DNA from: Paludibaculum fermentans_A | Lineage (GTDB): Bacteria > Acidobacteriota > Terriglobia > Bryobacterales > Bryobacteraceae | Assembly: GCF_051172195.1 (NCBI RefSeq) | Contig: NZ_JBPJAQ010000001.1 | Coordinates: 6,262,001-6,326,000 of the forward strand | DNA: 64,000 nucleotides | Direction of reading: 5' to 3' | In this document: positions 9,132-16,832 of the stretch, one piece after another | How positions within the stretch are numbered: the first letter of the stretch is position 1 | Layout of the letters: the number at the start of each line of letters is the position of its first letter | Made by a program: the position numbers and the translations under genes | The notes under the pieces: generated by a model | What the model saw: only the letters and a program-made list of their open reading frames with translations | The model's database searches: none | What the model was told of the DNA's origin: nothing

Positions 9132-10636
9132 CGGGGCTGCTCAGTCTGGAACGGGGTCGCCGGCAGCCCTTCCTTGTTGTACAGGCTGGTCTCGGGATTG
9201 TCCTTCCAGGCGTAGCGGGCCGAGATGGGATTGGCGACGGCAGGACTGGTCAACACCACCGTGCTGCCGTCAATACGCGCGTCGGCCGCGACATACTTGC
9301 GGTCCGCGCCCGCGATTTCGAAGCCCTTCAGCGCACCCCCGCGCACCGTGAGGCCGGTGCCGGTGTGATCGAAGAATAAGCGCAGGGACGGGCCCTCCGC
9401 GACGGTCTGCCGGTACATGGGGCCCGAGTACTCGATCGGCTCGCCATAGGCGACCGCGCGAGCGGCCAGGCCCAGGCGCAGGCCCACGTCCTGTTTGTTC
9501 TTCGGGTGGATGTCCTTGGGATCGCCGATGTCGATGGCGGTGGCCATGGCGGTATTGCGCAGGGCGAGCGTCTGGCGTTGGGCGTCGCGCAGTTCCGGCC
9601 AGCGGCTGGTGGAGCCTGTTGTGTAGTTGGCGAGTTGCACGAAGAGGAACGGGAAGTCTTCGCCCCAGGCGCGGCGCCAGTCCTGGATCATTGTCTGGAA
9701 CAGACGCGAGTAAGTGGAGACGCGCTCGATGCCGGCGTTGCTTTCGCCCTGATACCAGATGGCTCCGCGGATGGGGAAGGGCGTGAGCGGAGCGATCATG
9801 GCGTTGTAGAGGCCGGCGGGCGACCAGCAGTCGCGCTCATTCGGAGCCCAGGGACGGCCCGGCGCGGTGCGTCCGTCTGCTTTGGCTTGGTCGACGGACT
9901 TCTGCCACTCAGCGAGTTGCTGGTCGCGGCGCAGGCGGGTGCCGATGGCGTCGTCGTTCATCTTGGCCCATTCGGAGAAGACGGGCATGAGAGAAGCATC
10001 GGAGGAGAGGGCGCGCAGGCTGGTCCAGGCTTCGGCGGGCGTCCCGCCCCAGTTGGATTCGATGAGCCCGATGGGGACGCGTTGTTTCTCGTTCAGATGG
10101 CGGCCGAAGAAGTAGGCTACGGCGGAGAATCCGGCTACGGATTGCGGCGTGACGCTGGCCCAGGGTGCGGCGGTGACGTCATCCAGAGGGTGGGTGGCGA
10201 CGTTGTTCTCCACGCGGAACAGGCGGATGTTGGGATAGTTGGCGGCGCTGATCTCTTTGGCGGCATCGACGGCATCGCGAGTGGCGAACTCCATGTTGGA
10301 CTGGCCGGAAGCCACCCAGACATCGCCTACGAGCACGTCACGCAGCGTGATGGTATTCGACGCTTTGACGGTGAGGTCGAGCGGTCCGCCTGCTTCGCCC
10401 GGGGGCAGCAGGAGGCTCCACTGGCCCAGGGAATTGGCCCGGCCGCTGGCCGTGGTTCCGCGAAATGTCGCCGCGACCTCTTCGCCCGGCGTGGCCGTAC
10501 CCCAGACGTGGACGGGCCGGTTCCGCTGCACCACCATATGGTCGGTGAAGAGCGCCGGCAGCTTCGCTTCGGCGCAGAGCAGGGAAGCGAACAGGGGCAG
10601 CAGGCCGGCGGCACGACGGAGGGAAGAGGCGATCAT
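9128..10636 (-). CDS. Sialate O-acetylesterase (SASA domain)
   Basis: The protein is about 502 residues with a signal peptide at the ATG 10636 start. The SGNH nucleophile block is ASGQSNMEF with Ser113, and the second block contains WYQGESNAG, both typical of sialate O-acetylesterases that remove O-acetyl groups from sialic acids or other glycans. A beta-sandwich region (FTDHMVVQRNRPVHVWG) precedes the catalytic domain as in the family. The frame is open another 97 codons upstream, but that part is arginine-rich, has no signal peptide and runs into the divergent gene, so I reject it. It is probably periplasmic or secreted. Confidence 0.87.
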   Translation of the reverse strand: MIASSLRRAAGLLPLFASLLCAEAKLPALFTDHMVVQRNRPVHVWGTATPGEEVAATFRGTTASGRANSLGQWSLLLPPGEAGGPLDLTVKASNTITLRDVLVGDVWVASGQSNMEFATRDAVDAAKEISAANYPNIRLFRVENNVATHPLDDVTAAPWASVTPQSVAGFSAVAYFFGRHLNEKQRVPIGLIESNWGGTPAEAWTSLRALSSDASLMPVFSEWAKMNDDAIGTRLRRDQQLAEWQKSVDQAKADGRTAPGRPWAPNERDCWSPAGLYNAMIAPLTPFPIRGAIWYQGESNAGIERVSTYSRLFQTMIQDWRRAWGEDFPFLFVQLANYTTGSTSRWPELRDAQRQTLALRNTAMATAIDIGDPKDIHPKNKQDVGLRLGLAARAVAYGEPIEYSGPMYRQTVAEGPSLRLFFDHTGTGLTVRGGALKGFEIAGADRKYVAADARIDGSTVVLTSPAVANPISARYAWKDNPETSLYNKEGLPATPFQTEQPR

Positions 10637-10799
10637 GGAGAACACAGTATCACTGCGCCTGCGTTCCGGTGGCAGGTGGTGATTGCGCTGGCGGACGCAG
10701 CTGTCCCATTTGCGGACAGCGGCGTCGGAAACTTGTCCGGCAAATGGCCGATTTTCAGCGAATTGCCCGATGGCACGCCAGCTGCACTTCCGGCACGCG

Positions 10800-13313
10800 A
10801 TGCAGACCTTCAGCCAGGATCTCCGTTCCGCACTGCGGTCGTTCGTGAAGAATCCGCTATTCACCGCGGTGGTGGTGCTCTCACTTGGGCTGGGCATTGG
10901 GGCCAATACGGCCATCTTCACCCTCACCGATCAGGTACTGCTGCGGCTGCTGCCGGTGAAGGAGCCAAGGACGCTGGTGCAGTTGAAAGTACTCGGGGAG
11001 ATGTGGGGCGCCAGCCGCGGAGCTCCGGAGTTCATCTTTTCGCACCCGATGTTCCTGGATCTTCGCCAGCCGGCGTCGGCGGTGTTCACGGGCCTGATGG
11101 CGCGGTTTTCCACCCGGGCCACCTTGCGCCTGGGCGAAGAAGCGGAGTTGGCCGCGGTGGAATTGGTGTCGGGTGACTATTTTGAGGTATTGGGCGTCGG
11201 CGCCGCCGTGGGCCGCACGTTGACCTCGTCCGACAATGTCCGCCCCGGCGCGCATCCAGTAGTTGTGCTGGGTTACCGGTATTGGAAGGAGCGCTGCAAC
11301 GCCGACCCGACACTGGTGGGCAAGACGATCCGGGTAGATGATCATCCGATGACCGTGGTCGGGGTCAGTCAGGCGGGATTCGACGGTCTGGATGGGACAG
11401 AGCCGGTGGCGGCGCGGATCCCCCTGATGATGAAGAGCTGGATGACGCCGAACTGGGACGACCTGAACAACCGGCGCAGCACTTGGCTGCAGGTGTTCGG
11501 TCGGCTGCGGCCGGGCGTCTCGGCGGCACAGGCGCAGGTGGTCCTGGACGGGGTTTATCACAACTTTCTGTTGGAGGAGACGAAGGAAGGATTCTTCACG
11601 AAGACTCCTCCGGAGGCGGCGCAGTCGCTGCTGAAACAGCGGCTGGTGGTGGCGCCGGCGGCACGCGGATTCACGCAGATGCGGCAGGCGGTGGAGAAGC
11701 CGCTGCGGGTCCTGACGGTTCTCGTCGGACTGGTGCTGCTGATCGCGTGCGCGAACGTGTCCAGCTTGTTGCTGGCGCGGGCCGAAGTGCGGCGAAAGGA
11801 GATGGCGGTGCGCCTGGCAATGGGCGCGAGCCGCGCGCGGCTGCTGCGGCAACTGCTGGTGGAGAGCCTGGCGCTGTCTCTGTGCGGTGGGGCCCTGGGG
11901 ACGCTGCTGTCCATCTGGTGTAGCGACTTCATGGTGCGGTTCATGAAGGTGGAAGATCACGCGCTGTCCATCGTGACAACCCCGGATCTTCGGATCCTGG
12001 CCTTCACCGCCATCGTTTCTCTCCTCACAGGGGTGCTGTTCGGGTTCATCCCGGCTTGGCGAGCGACGCGCCTGGATCTGGCCCCGACGCTGAAGGATCA
12101 GGGCGGCCGGGTTACTGCGGGCGCCGGACATTTGCGGTTGCGGCGAGCGTTGGTGGTGGCCCAGGTGGCGCTCTCGGTGCTGCTGCTGGTGGGCGCTGGT
12201 CTGTTTGGGCGGAGCCTGGGCAGGCTGCGCGCAGTAGACCCTGGCTTCCAGGTGTCTAATGTAGTGGCGTTTACGGTGGACCCGAGCCTGAATGGCTATG
12301 CCCAGGATCGTGTCGGTCCCTTCTTCCGGAGCCTGGAGTCTACACTGCGGAGCACCGCCGGTGTGCAGAACGTGGCACTGACCGGCATCCGCATGCTGGC
12401 CAGCGAAGAGTGGCATGCGGGCGTCCGGATTGAGGGCTACCAGCCGCGGCCCGGGGAGTCGTTGAGTCCGCTGAGCAACGGCGTCAGCGGCACATACTTC
12501 GAGACCATCGGGTTGCCGTTGCTGGCCGGCCGGACATTCGACGAGCGGGATGCGGCGTCGCAGTGGAAGGTGGCTATCATCAACCGGGCGTTCGCGCTGA
12601 AGTACTTTGGCCGTGTGAATGTGGTGGGCCGCCGCATCGCGCTGGCCGAAGGCTCGCGCACCCCTCCGGATACTGAGGTGATTGGTGTTGTGGAGAATGC
12701 GAAATACCTCAGCCTCCGCGAGACCCCGAAGGCGCAGGTATTCTGGCCCTATCAGCGCTTCCTGGCCCTCACCGGCGGGCTGCACGTGATGGTGCGGACG
12801 CAGCAGGATCCGGGGCTGGCGATGCCGGTGCTGCGGCAGGCGGTGGCGCGGCTGGATGCCGGCTTGCCCGTATTCGACATGCGGACGCTGGAGGCTCAGC
12901 GGGAGGAATCGCTGGCGCAGGATCGTCTGCTGGCCTCACTGGCACTGGCCTTCAGCACCCTGGCCGCGCTGCTGGCCGCATTGGGGTTGTATGGCATTCT
13001 CGCCTACATGGTGCAGGCGCGAACGAATGAGATAGGGATCCGCATGGCGTTGGGCGCGGGCCAGGGCAGCATCGTGTGGATGGTGGCGCGCCAGTTGCTG
13101 CTGATGGTGGGAATTGGGGCGGCATTGGGGATGGCCGCGGCCTCAGGGTTGGTGCGGCTGGTGTCTTCGCAGTTGTATGGCATGGCGGCCGCGGATCCGG
13201 CGAGCTTCGCGCTCGCATTGGGGTTGTTGGCGGTAGTCGGGGCAGCGGCCGGCTTGGTGCCTTCGATCCGGGCGGCCCGCGTGGATCCGATCCAGGCCTT
13301 GAAGTATGAGTAA
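10800..13313 (+). CDS. ADOP-type orphan ABC permease (MacB/FtsX-like)
   Basis: The protein is about 837 residues. The N-terminus MQTFSQDLRSALRSFVKNP followed by a first helix with LGLGIGANTAIFTL is the standard opening of the acidobacterial duplicated orphan permeases. There are two halves, each with a MacB-type periplasmic domain and an FtsX domain: a central three-helix block near LTVLVGLVLLIACANVSSLLLARAEVRRKE, a second repeat start at LRRALVVAQVALSVLLLVGAG, and the final block ending RAARVDPIQALKYE. No ATPase gene is adjacent. Members of this group are presumed to work in export or mechanotransmission. I chose the Met at 10800 over the frame start at 10683 because the family pattern begins there. 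Confidence 0.9.
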   Translation: MQTFSQDLRSALRSFVKNPLFTAVVVLSLGLGIGANTAIFTLTDQVLLRLLPVKEPRTLVQLKVLGEMWGASRGAPEFIFSHPMFLDLRQPASAVFTGLMARFSTRATLRLGEEAELAAVELVSGDYFEVLGVGAAVGRTLTSSDNVRPGAHPVVVLGYRYWKERCNADPTLVGKTIRVDDHPMTVVGVSQAGFDGLDGTEPVAARIPLMMKSWMTPNWDDLNNRRSTWLQVFGRLRPGVSAAQAQVVLDGVYHNFLLEETKEGFFTKTPPEAAQSLLKQRLVVAPAARGFTQMRQAVEKPLRVLTVLVGLVLLIACANVSSLLLARAEVRRKEMAVRLAMGASRARLLRQLLVESLALSLCGGALGTLLSIWCSDFMVRFMKVEDHALSIVTTPDLRILAFTAIVSLLTGVLFGFIPAWRATRLDLAPTLKDQGGRVTAGAGHLRLRRALVVAQVALSVLLLVGAGLFGRSLGRLRAVDPGFQVSNVVAFTVDPSLNGYAQDRVGPFFRSLESTLRSTAGVQNVALTGIRMLASEEWHAGVRIEGYQPRPGESLSPLSNGVSGTYFETIGLPLLAGRTFDERDAASQWKVAIINRAFALKYFGRVNVVGRRIALAEGSRTPPDTEVIGVVENAKYLSLRETPKAQVFWPYQRFLALTGGLHVMVRTQQDPGLAMPVLRQAVARLDAGLPVFDMRTLEAQREESLAQDRLLASLALAFSTLAALLAALGLYGILAYMVQARTNEIGIRMALGAGQGSIVWMVARQLLLMVGIGAALGMAAASGLVRLVSSQLYGMAAADPASFALALGLLAVVGAAAGLVPSIRAARVDPIQALKYE

Positions 13314-13363
13314 GCCCGCAACGCAACGGGCCGGCAGCTTACTCACGCAGCGCTTACCAGGCC

Positions 13364-13825
13364 TCAACTTGGATTCGACTTCCGGGCCGAGAGGTTCTCC
13401 AGGATGCACTCCGGTGTGGGCTTGCCGCGCTCGGCGAACTCGATGCGGCCATCGGCTCCGATGACGTAGACAGTGCGGCGCACCAGCAGCCAGAATCCGC
13501 AGTTGTAGACCTTGGCGACGTGGCCGCCGCGGTCCACCAGCAGCGGGAATGGCAGGCAAAGTTTCTGGATGAACTTCTGGTGGCTGACCTCGCCTGCCGG
13601 ATTGACGCCGAAGACCTGGATCCCCAAGGGCGCAAGCTCTTCCTGAACATCGCGCAGCTCACTCAACTGGAGGCTGCAGGTGGGCGTATCGTCGCCGGGG
13701 TAGAACACGAGCATCACACGCCGGCCGCGCAGTGACGAGAGTCGAACCTGCTGCCCCTGGTGATCCTTCAGCGTGAAGTCCGGAGCGGGACTACCCACCG
13801 GCAGCGGCGCGCCGAAGATACTCAT
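13364..13825 (-). CDS. Peroxiredoxin of the AhpC/TSA (Bcp-like) family
   Basis: The protein has 153 residues from ATG 13825. The thioredoxin-fold landmark FYPGDDTPTC places the peroxidatic Cys at residue 50. No second Cys occurs five residues on, as in classical atypical 2-Cys Bcp, so it may act as a 1-Cys enzyme or use another resolving Cys. It would reduce hydrogen peroxide or organic peroxides in the cytosol. It is the last gene of the arginine run, starting only 7 bp after the argR stop. A longer frame to 13900 overlaps argR and is not a plausible start. Confidence 0.85.
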   Translation of the reverse strand: MSIFGAPLPVGSPAPDFTLKDHQGQQVRLSSLRGRRVMLVFYPGDDTPTCSLQLSELRDVQEELAPLGIQVFGVNPAGEVSHQKFIQKLCLPFPLLVDRGGHVAKVYNCGFWLLVRRTVYVIGADGRIEFAERGKPTPECILENLSARKSNPS

Positions 13826-13832
13826 CGAGGTC

Positions 13833-14267
13833 TCACTGGTTGACGTAGCCGAGCAGGCGCTCCTGCACCGTCTTGGCGCGCTGGTTGTCCCAGCACACAA
13901 CCAATACGGTGTCGTCGCCGGCGACGGTGCCGGCCACTTCCGCCCAGTCCTCCTGGTCGAGCGCCACGGCCAGCGAGTTGGCGCTGCCGGTGGAGGTCTT
14001 CAGGATGACCATGTTCTGTGCGAGGCGGACATCCAGCAGATATTCGGCCATCACCTGGGCCAGGCTGGGGCCGGTGGGGTCCGGAAGGATCTCGCGGTAG
14101 CCGTCGGCGGTCTTGGCCAGGCCGAGTTCACGGATGTCGCGGGAGAGCGTCACCTGCGTGGTCTCGATGCCCTCTTCCTTCAGTTCGCGGGCAAGCTCTT
14201 CCTGCGTGCCGATCTTCTTCGTGCGAATCAGCTTGAGGATCTGTCCTTGACGGTAGTTCTTGGTCAT
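13833..14267 (-). CDS. argR: Arginine repressor
   Basis: The protein has 144 residues. The N-terminal winged helix has EELARELKEEGIETTQVTLSRDIRELGL, with the SRDIRELGL recognition-helix motif of ArgR. The C-terminal hexamerisation and arginine-binding domain has EVAGTVAGDDTVLVV, matching the GTxAGDDT signature with its paired Asp residues. It binds ARG boxes when loaded with L-arginine. Its ATG overlaps the argH stop by 4 nt. Two ARG-box-like palindromes lie at the promoter of the same operon (16743-16776), so the repressor probably controls its own synthesis. Confidence 0.95.
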   Translation of the reverse strand: MTKNYRQGQILKLIRTKKIGTQEELARELKEEGIETTQVTLSRDIRELGLAKTADGYREILPDPTGPSLAQVMAEYLLDVRLAQNMVILKTSTGSANSLAVALDQEDWAEVAGTVAGDDTVLVVCWDNQRAKTVQERLLGYVNQ

Positions 14268-15628
14268 GACGACATGGACTCCAGCCTCTGGCGCGCTTCG
14301 GCCAGGGCGTTTCTAACAGTCGAGGGCGCCGTGCCCCCTTTTGACGTGCGGGTTTTCATGCCTTCAGCGGGATTCATCAATGCCGCCATTTCGGGCTTGA
14401 AGCGGCGGTCGAAAGCCGTGAGGGCTTCGGCGGTCCACTCGCTGGGTTTCTTGTTGTCGCGGACGCTCTCCAGAACCAGGCTGCCCACCAGTTGATGGGC
14501 CTGGTGGAACGGGACACCGGAGCGGGACAACGCCTCTGCCAGGTCGGTGGCCACCAGCCAGCCCTCCTCGGCCGCCTGCAGGGCCGGTTCGGGGTTCAGC
14601 TTGGTAGTCTGGACGACGACCGCAGCCATTTCCAGGGACAAGTTGAGCTGGTCGACGGCGTCGAACAAGGGCTCCTTGTCCTCCTGCATGTCGCGATTGT
14701 AGGTCATGGGCAGACCCTTCATCGTCATCATGAGTGAGGTGTAGGACGCGAAGACGCGGCCGCACTTGCCGCGAATCAGTTCCAGCGAATCGGGATTCTT
14801 CTTCTGCGGCATCAGGGACGAGCCGCTGGTGACGCCATCGCCCAACTGCAGCCAGCCAAACTCGTCTGAGCTGTAGAGGATCCAATCCTCCGCCAGGCGC
14901 GAGAGGTGCAGCATGCAGGTGCTGGCCGAAGAGAGATAGTCGAGCAGGAAGTCGCGGTCGGCGCTGACATCCATGCTGTTATTGGTGACGCCCTGGAAGC
15001 CGAGCTCTGCCGCCAGTTCCTCGCGGTCGATGGGAAAGCCGGAACCGGCGAGAGCGCCGGAGCCCAGCGGCATGCGATTCACTCGGGCGCGAGCTTGGGT
15101 GAACCGCTCATGGTCGCGGGCAAAGGCCTCGAAATAGGCCAGCAGGTAGTGTGCCCAGGTGACAGGCTGCGCGCGGCGCATATGCGTATACCCGGCCACG
15201 ACGGTGTCGACATGCTTGCCTGCGAAGTTGAGGAGGTCGGACATCAGCGCCCGGAGCAGGCCGCGGGTCCGGTCGATCTCCTCGCGCAGCCAGAAACGGA
15301 CATCGAGCGAAACCTGCTCGTTGCGGCTGCGGCCGGTGTGCATCTTGTCCGCCACGCCGCCTGCCTTTTCCTTCAGCATGCGGATGACATAAGTGTGGAT
15401 GTCTTCATCCGGTGCGTCGGGCGGAGGCTCGGGAATCGAGGCCAGCGCCTCGCACAGAGTGGAGCACTCGTCGTCGTTCAGGATGCCCACGCGGGTGAGA
15501 GCCCGCGCATACGCGATGGAACCGAGCACGTCCACCCGGAAGAGCCTGCTATCGAAGTGCAGTGACCACGAATAGCGTTGAAAGACTTCCGATGGACCGG
15601 ATTCGAATCTGCCACCCCAGAGCTTCAT
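14264..15628 (-). CDS. argH: Argininosuccinate lyase
   Basis: The protein has 454 residues, normal length for the enzyme. Landmarks are KLWGGRF at the N-terminus, HTGRSRNEQV, and the catalytic flexible loop GSSLMPQKKNPDSLE of the fumarase/aspartase superfamily. It cleaves argininosuccinate to arginine and fumarate in the cytosol. It lies between argF (115 bp upstream) and argR (4-nt overlap), giving an argF-argH-argR-peroxiredoxin order. argG is not in the window. Identification is secure. Confidence 0.96.
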   Translation of the reverse strand: MKLWGGRFESGPSEVFQRYSWSLHFDSRLFRVDVLGSIAYARALTRVGILNDDECSTLCEALASIPEPPPDAPDEDIHTYVIRMLKEKAGGVADKMHTGRSRNEQVSLDVRFWLREEIDRTRGLLRALMSDLLNFAGKHVDTVVAGYTHMRRAQPVTWAHYLLAYFEAFARDHERFTQARARVNRMPLGSGALAGSGFPIDREELAAELGFQGVTNNSMDVSADRDFLLDYLSSASTCMLHLSRLAEDWILYSSDEFGWLQLGDGVTSGSSLMPQKKNPDSLELIRGKCGRVFASYTSLMMTMKGLPMTYNRDMQEDKEPLFDAVDQLNLSLEMAAVVVQTTKLNPEPALQAAEEGWLVATDLAEALSRSGVPFHQAHQLVGSLVLESVRDNKKPSEWTAEALTAFDRRFKPEMAALMNPAEGMKTRTSKGGTAPSTVRNALAEARQRLESMSS

Positions 15629-15743
15629 TGGTTCTTACCCATTGGCGTTCCTCTGAATTACTGTAAAACTATTCTCGCCCCTTGGCTCGCCGGGCAAACC
15701 TCTCCTCGCGGGTCGGACCCGGCGGAGCAGACCGGCGTTTCCA

Positions 15744-16700
15744 CTAACGGGCAGGCCCATCCAGCAGCATCAGCAGCAGCGCCTTTTGTGCGTGCAGCCG
15801 GTTTTCGGCCTCGTCAAATACAACAGAAACGGAAGATTCAATGACCTCGTCGGTGACCTCTTCCTCGCGATGCGCCGGCAGGCAGTGCAGGAAGAGTGCT
15901 CCTGGAGCGGCTTTGGCCATGAGGGCCGTGTTCACCTGGTAAGGTGCGAAGACGCGGGCGCGTTCAGACGCCTCGTGCTCCTGGCCCATCGATGCCCATA
16001 CGTCGGTATAGACGGCATTGGCACCCTTGAGGCCTTCGTCCAGGTCGGTTGTGACTTCCACCGTTGCACCCGTTGCTTGGCCGAATTCGCGGGCCTGGGC
16101 CACAACGGTTTCGTTGGGTTCGTATCCGGGCGGGATGATGCAGGCGAAGTTCAACCCCAGCCGGGCGGCATTCAGCATGAGGGAGTGGGCGACATTGTTG
16201 CCGTCCCCGACGAAGGCCAGTTTGCGGCCCACAACGCTGCCCCAGTGCTCCCGCAGGGTGAGCATGTCGGCGAACACCTGGCAGGGGTGGTACATGTCGC
16301 TGAGCGCGTTGATCACCGGGACGCGGGCGAAGCGGGCGAGATCGTCCACGGTTTTCTGGTCGAAGGTCCGGGCCACAATCAGGTCGGTCCAGCGTTCCAG
16401 GTTACGGGCGACATCGGCCACAGGTTCCCGGCCGCCGATGGGGCCGGTGTTCAGGATGGCGTCGCCGCCGAGCTGCTTGGCTGCCACTTCAAAAGTGATG
16501 CGGGTACGCAGGGAAGGCTTTTCGAAAAGCAGGCTGATGATGCGCCCGCTGAGCGCCGTACGGTAGTGGCCGGGGTGTCGCTTGACGTCAGCCGCCAGGT
16601 CGAGCAACGTCTGAAGTTCCTCAACAGTGAGGTCGAGGTCGCTGGTGAGATCGCCCGCGGCGACACTTGGCAGCGAGAAAGCCGGCTGAGGCTTCGTCAT
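15744..16700 (-). CDS. argF: Ornithine carbamoyltransferase
   Basis: The protein is about 318 residues. The carbamoyl-phosphate motif is FEKPSLRTR (residues 59-67), the ornithine site includes HPCQ, and HCLPAHREEEV carries the catalytic Cys. The enzyme makes citrulline from ornithine and carbamoyl phosphate. The common STRTR motif reads SLRTR here. Three starts are possible (GTG 16739, ATG 16727, ATG 16700); I chose 16700 because GGGAG lies 7 nt before it. It is first in the arg operon, directly downstream of a promoter overlaid with ARG boxes. An N-acetyl- or N-succinylornithine variant cannot be fully excluded by eye. Confidence 0.92.
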   Translation of the reverse strand: MTKPQPAFSLPSVAAGDLTSDLDLTVEELQTLLDLAADVKRHPGHYRTALSGRIISLLFEKPSLRTRITFEVAAKQLGGDAILNTGPIGGREPVADVARNLERWTDLIVARTFDQKTVDDLARFARVPVINALSDMYHPCQVFADMLTLREHWGSVVGRKLAFVGDGNNVAHSLMLNAARLGLNFACIIPPGYEPNETVVAQAREFGQATGATVEVTTDLDEGLKGANAVYTDVWASMGQEHEASERARVFAPYQVNTALMAKAAPGALFLHCLPAHREEEVTDEVIESSVSVVFDEAENRLHAQKALLLMLLDGPAR

Positions 16701-16742
16701 TTCTGGACTCCCGGTCGTGGGGTGCATGGCGCGGAACACGAA

Positions 16743-16776
16743 TGAATACTTATTCGCTCAAGTGAATAATTACACA
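16743..16776. promoter_or_regulatory. Tandem ARG boxes (ArgR operator) upstream of argF
   Basis: Two half-symmetric sites read TGAATACTTATTCG (16743-16756) and TGAATAATTACACA (16763-16776). Both resemble the classical ARG-box consensus of TGAAT, four A/T-rich bases and ATTCA. Their centres are 20 bp apart, close to two helical turns, as in hexamer-bound ArgR operators. The sites overlap the predicted -10 element and start region of argF. Confidence 0.8.
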
Positions 16777-16794
16777 TTCCGGACACCCAGTCAA
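16766..16794 (-). promoter_or_regulatory. Predicted sigma-70 promoter of the argF-argH-argR operon
   Basis: On the minus strand TTGACT (complement of 16789-16794) is followed after 16 bp by TAATTA (16767-16772), or after 17 bp by AATTAT. Transcription would start near 16759, between the two ARG boxes, so repression by steric block is expected. The motifs are directly visible; promoter activity is inferred. Confidence 0.6.
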
Positions 16795-16832
16795 CAAAAG
16801 TGCCCCGCCAACGGTGCTCCCGGGAAGCCCGT

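Noticed and set aside
10637..10927. N-terminal extension of the sialate O-acetylesterase frame
   Set aside because: The extension lacks a signal peptide and overlaps the ADOP permease start, whereas ATG 10636 gives a normal leader.
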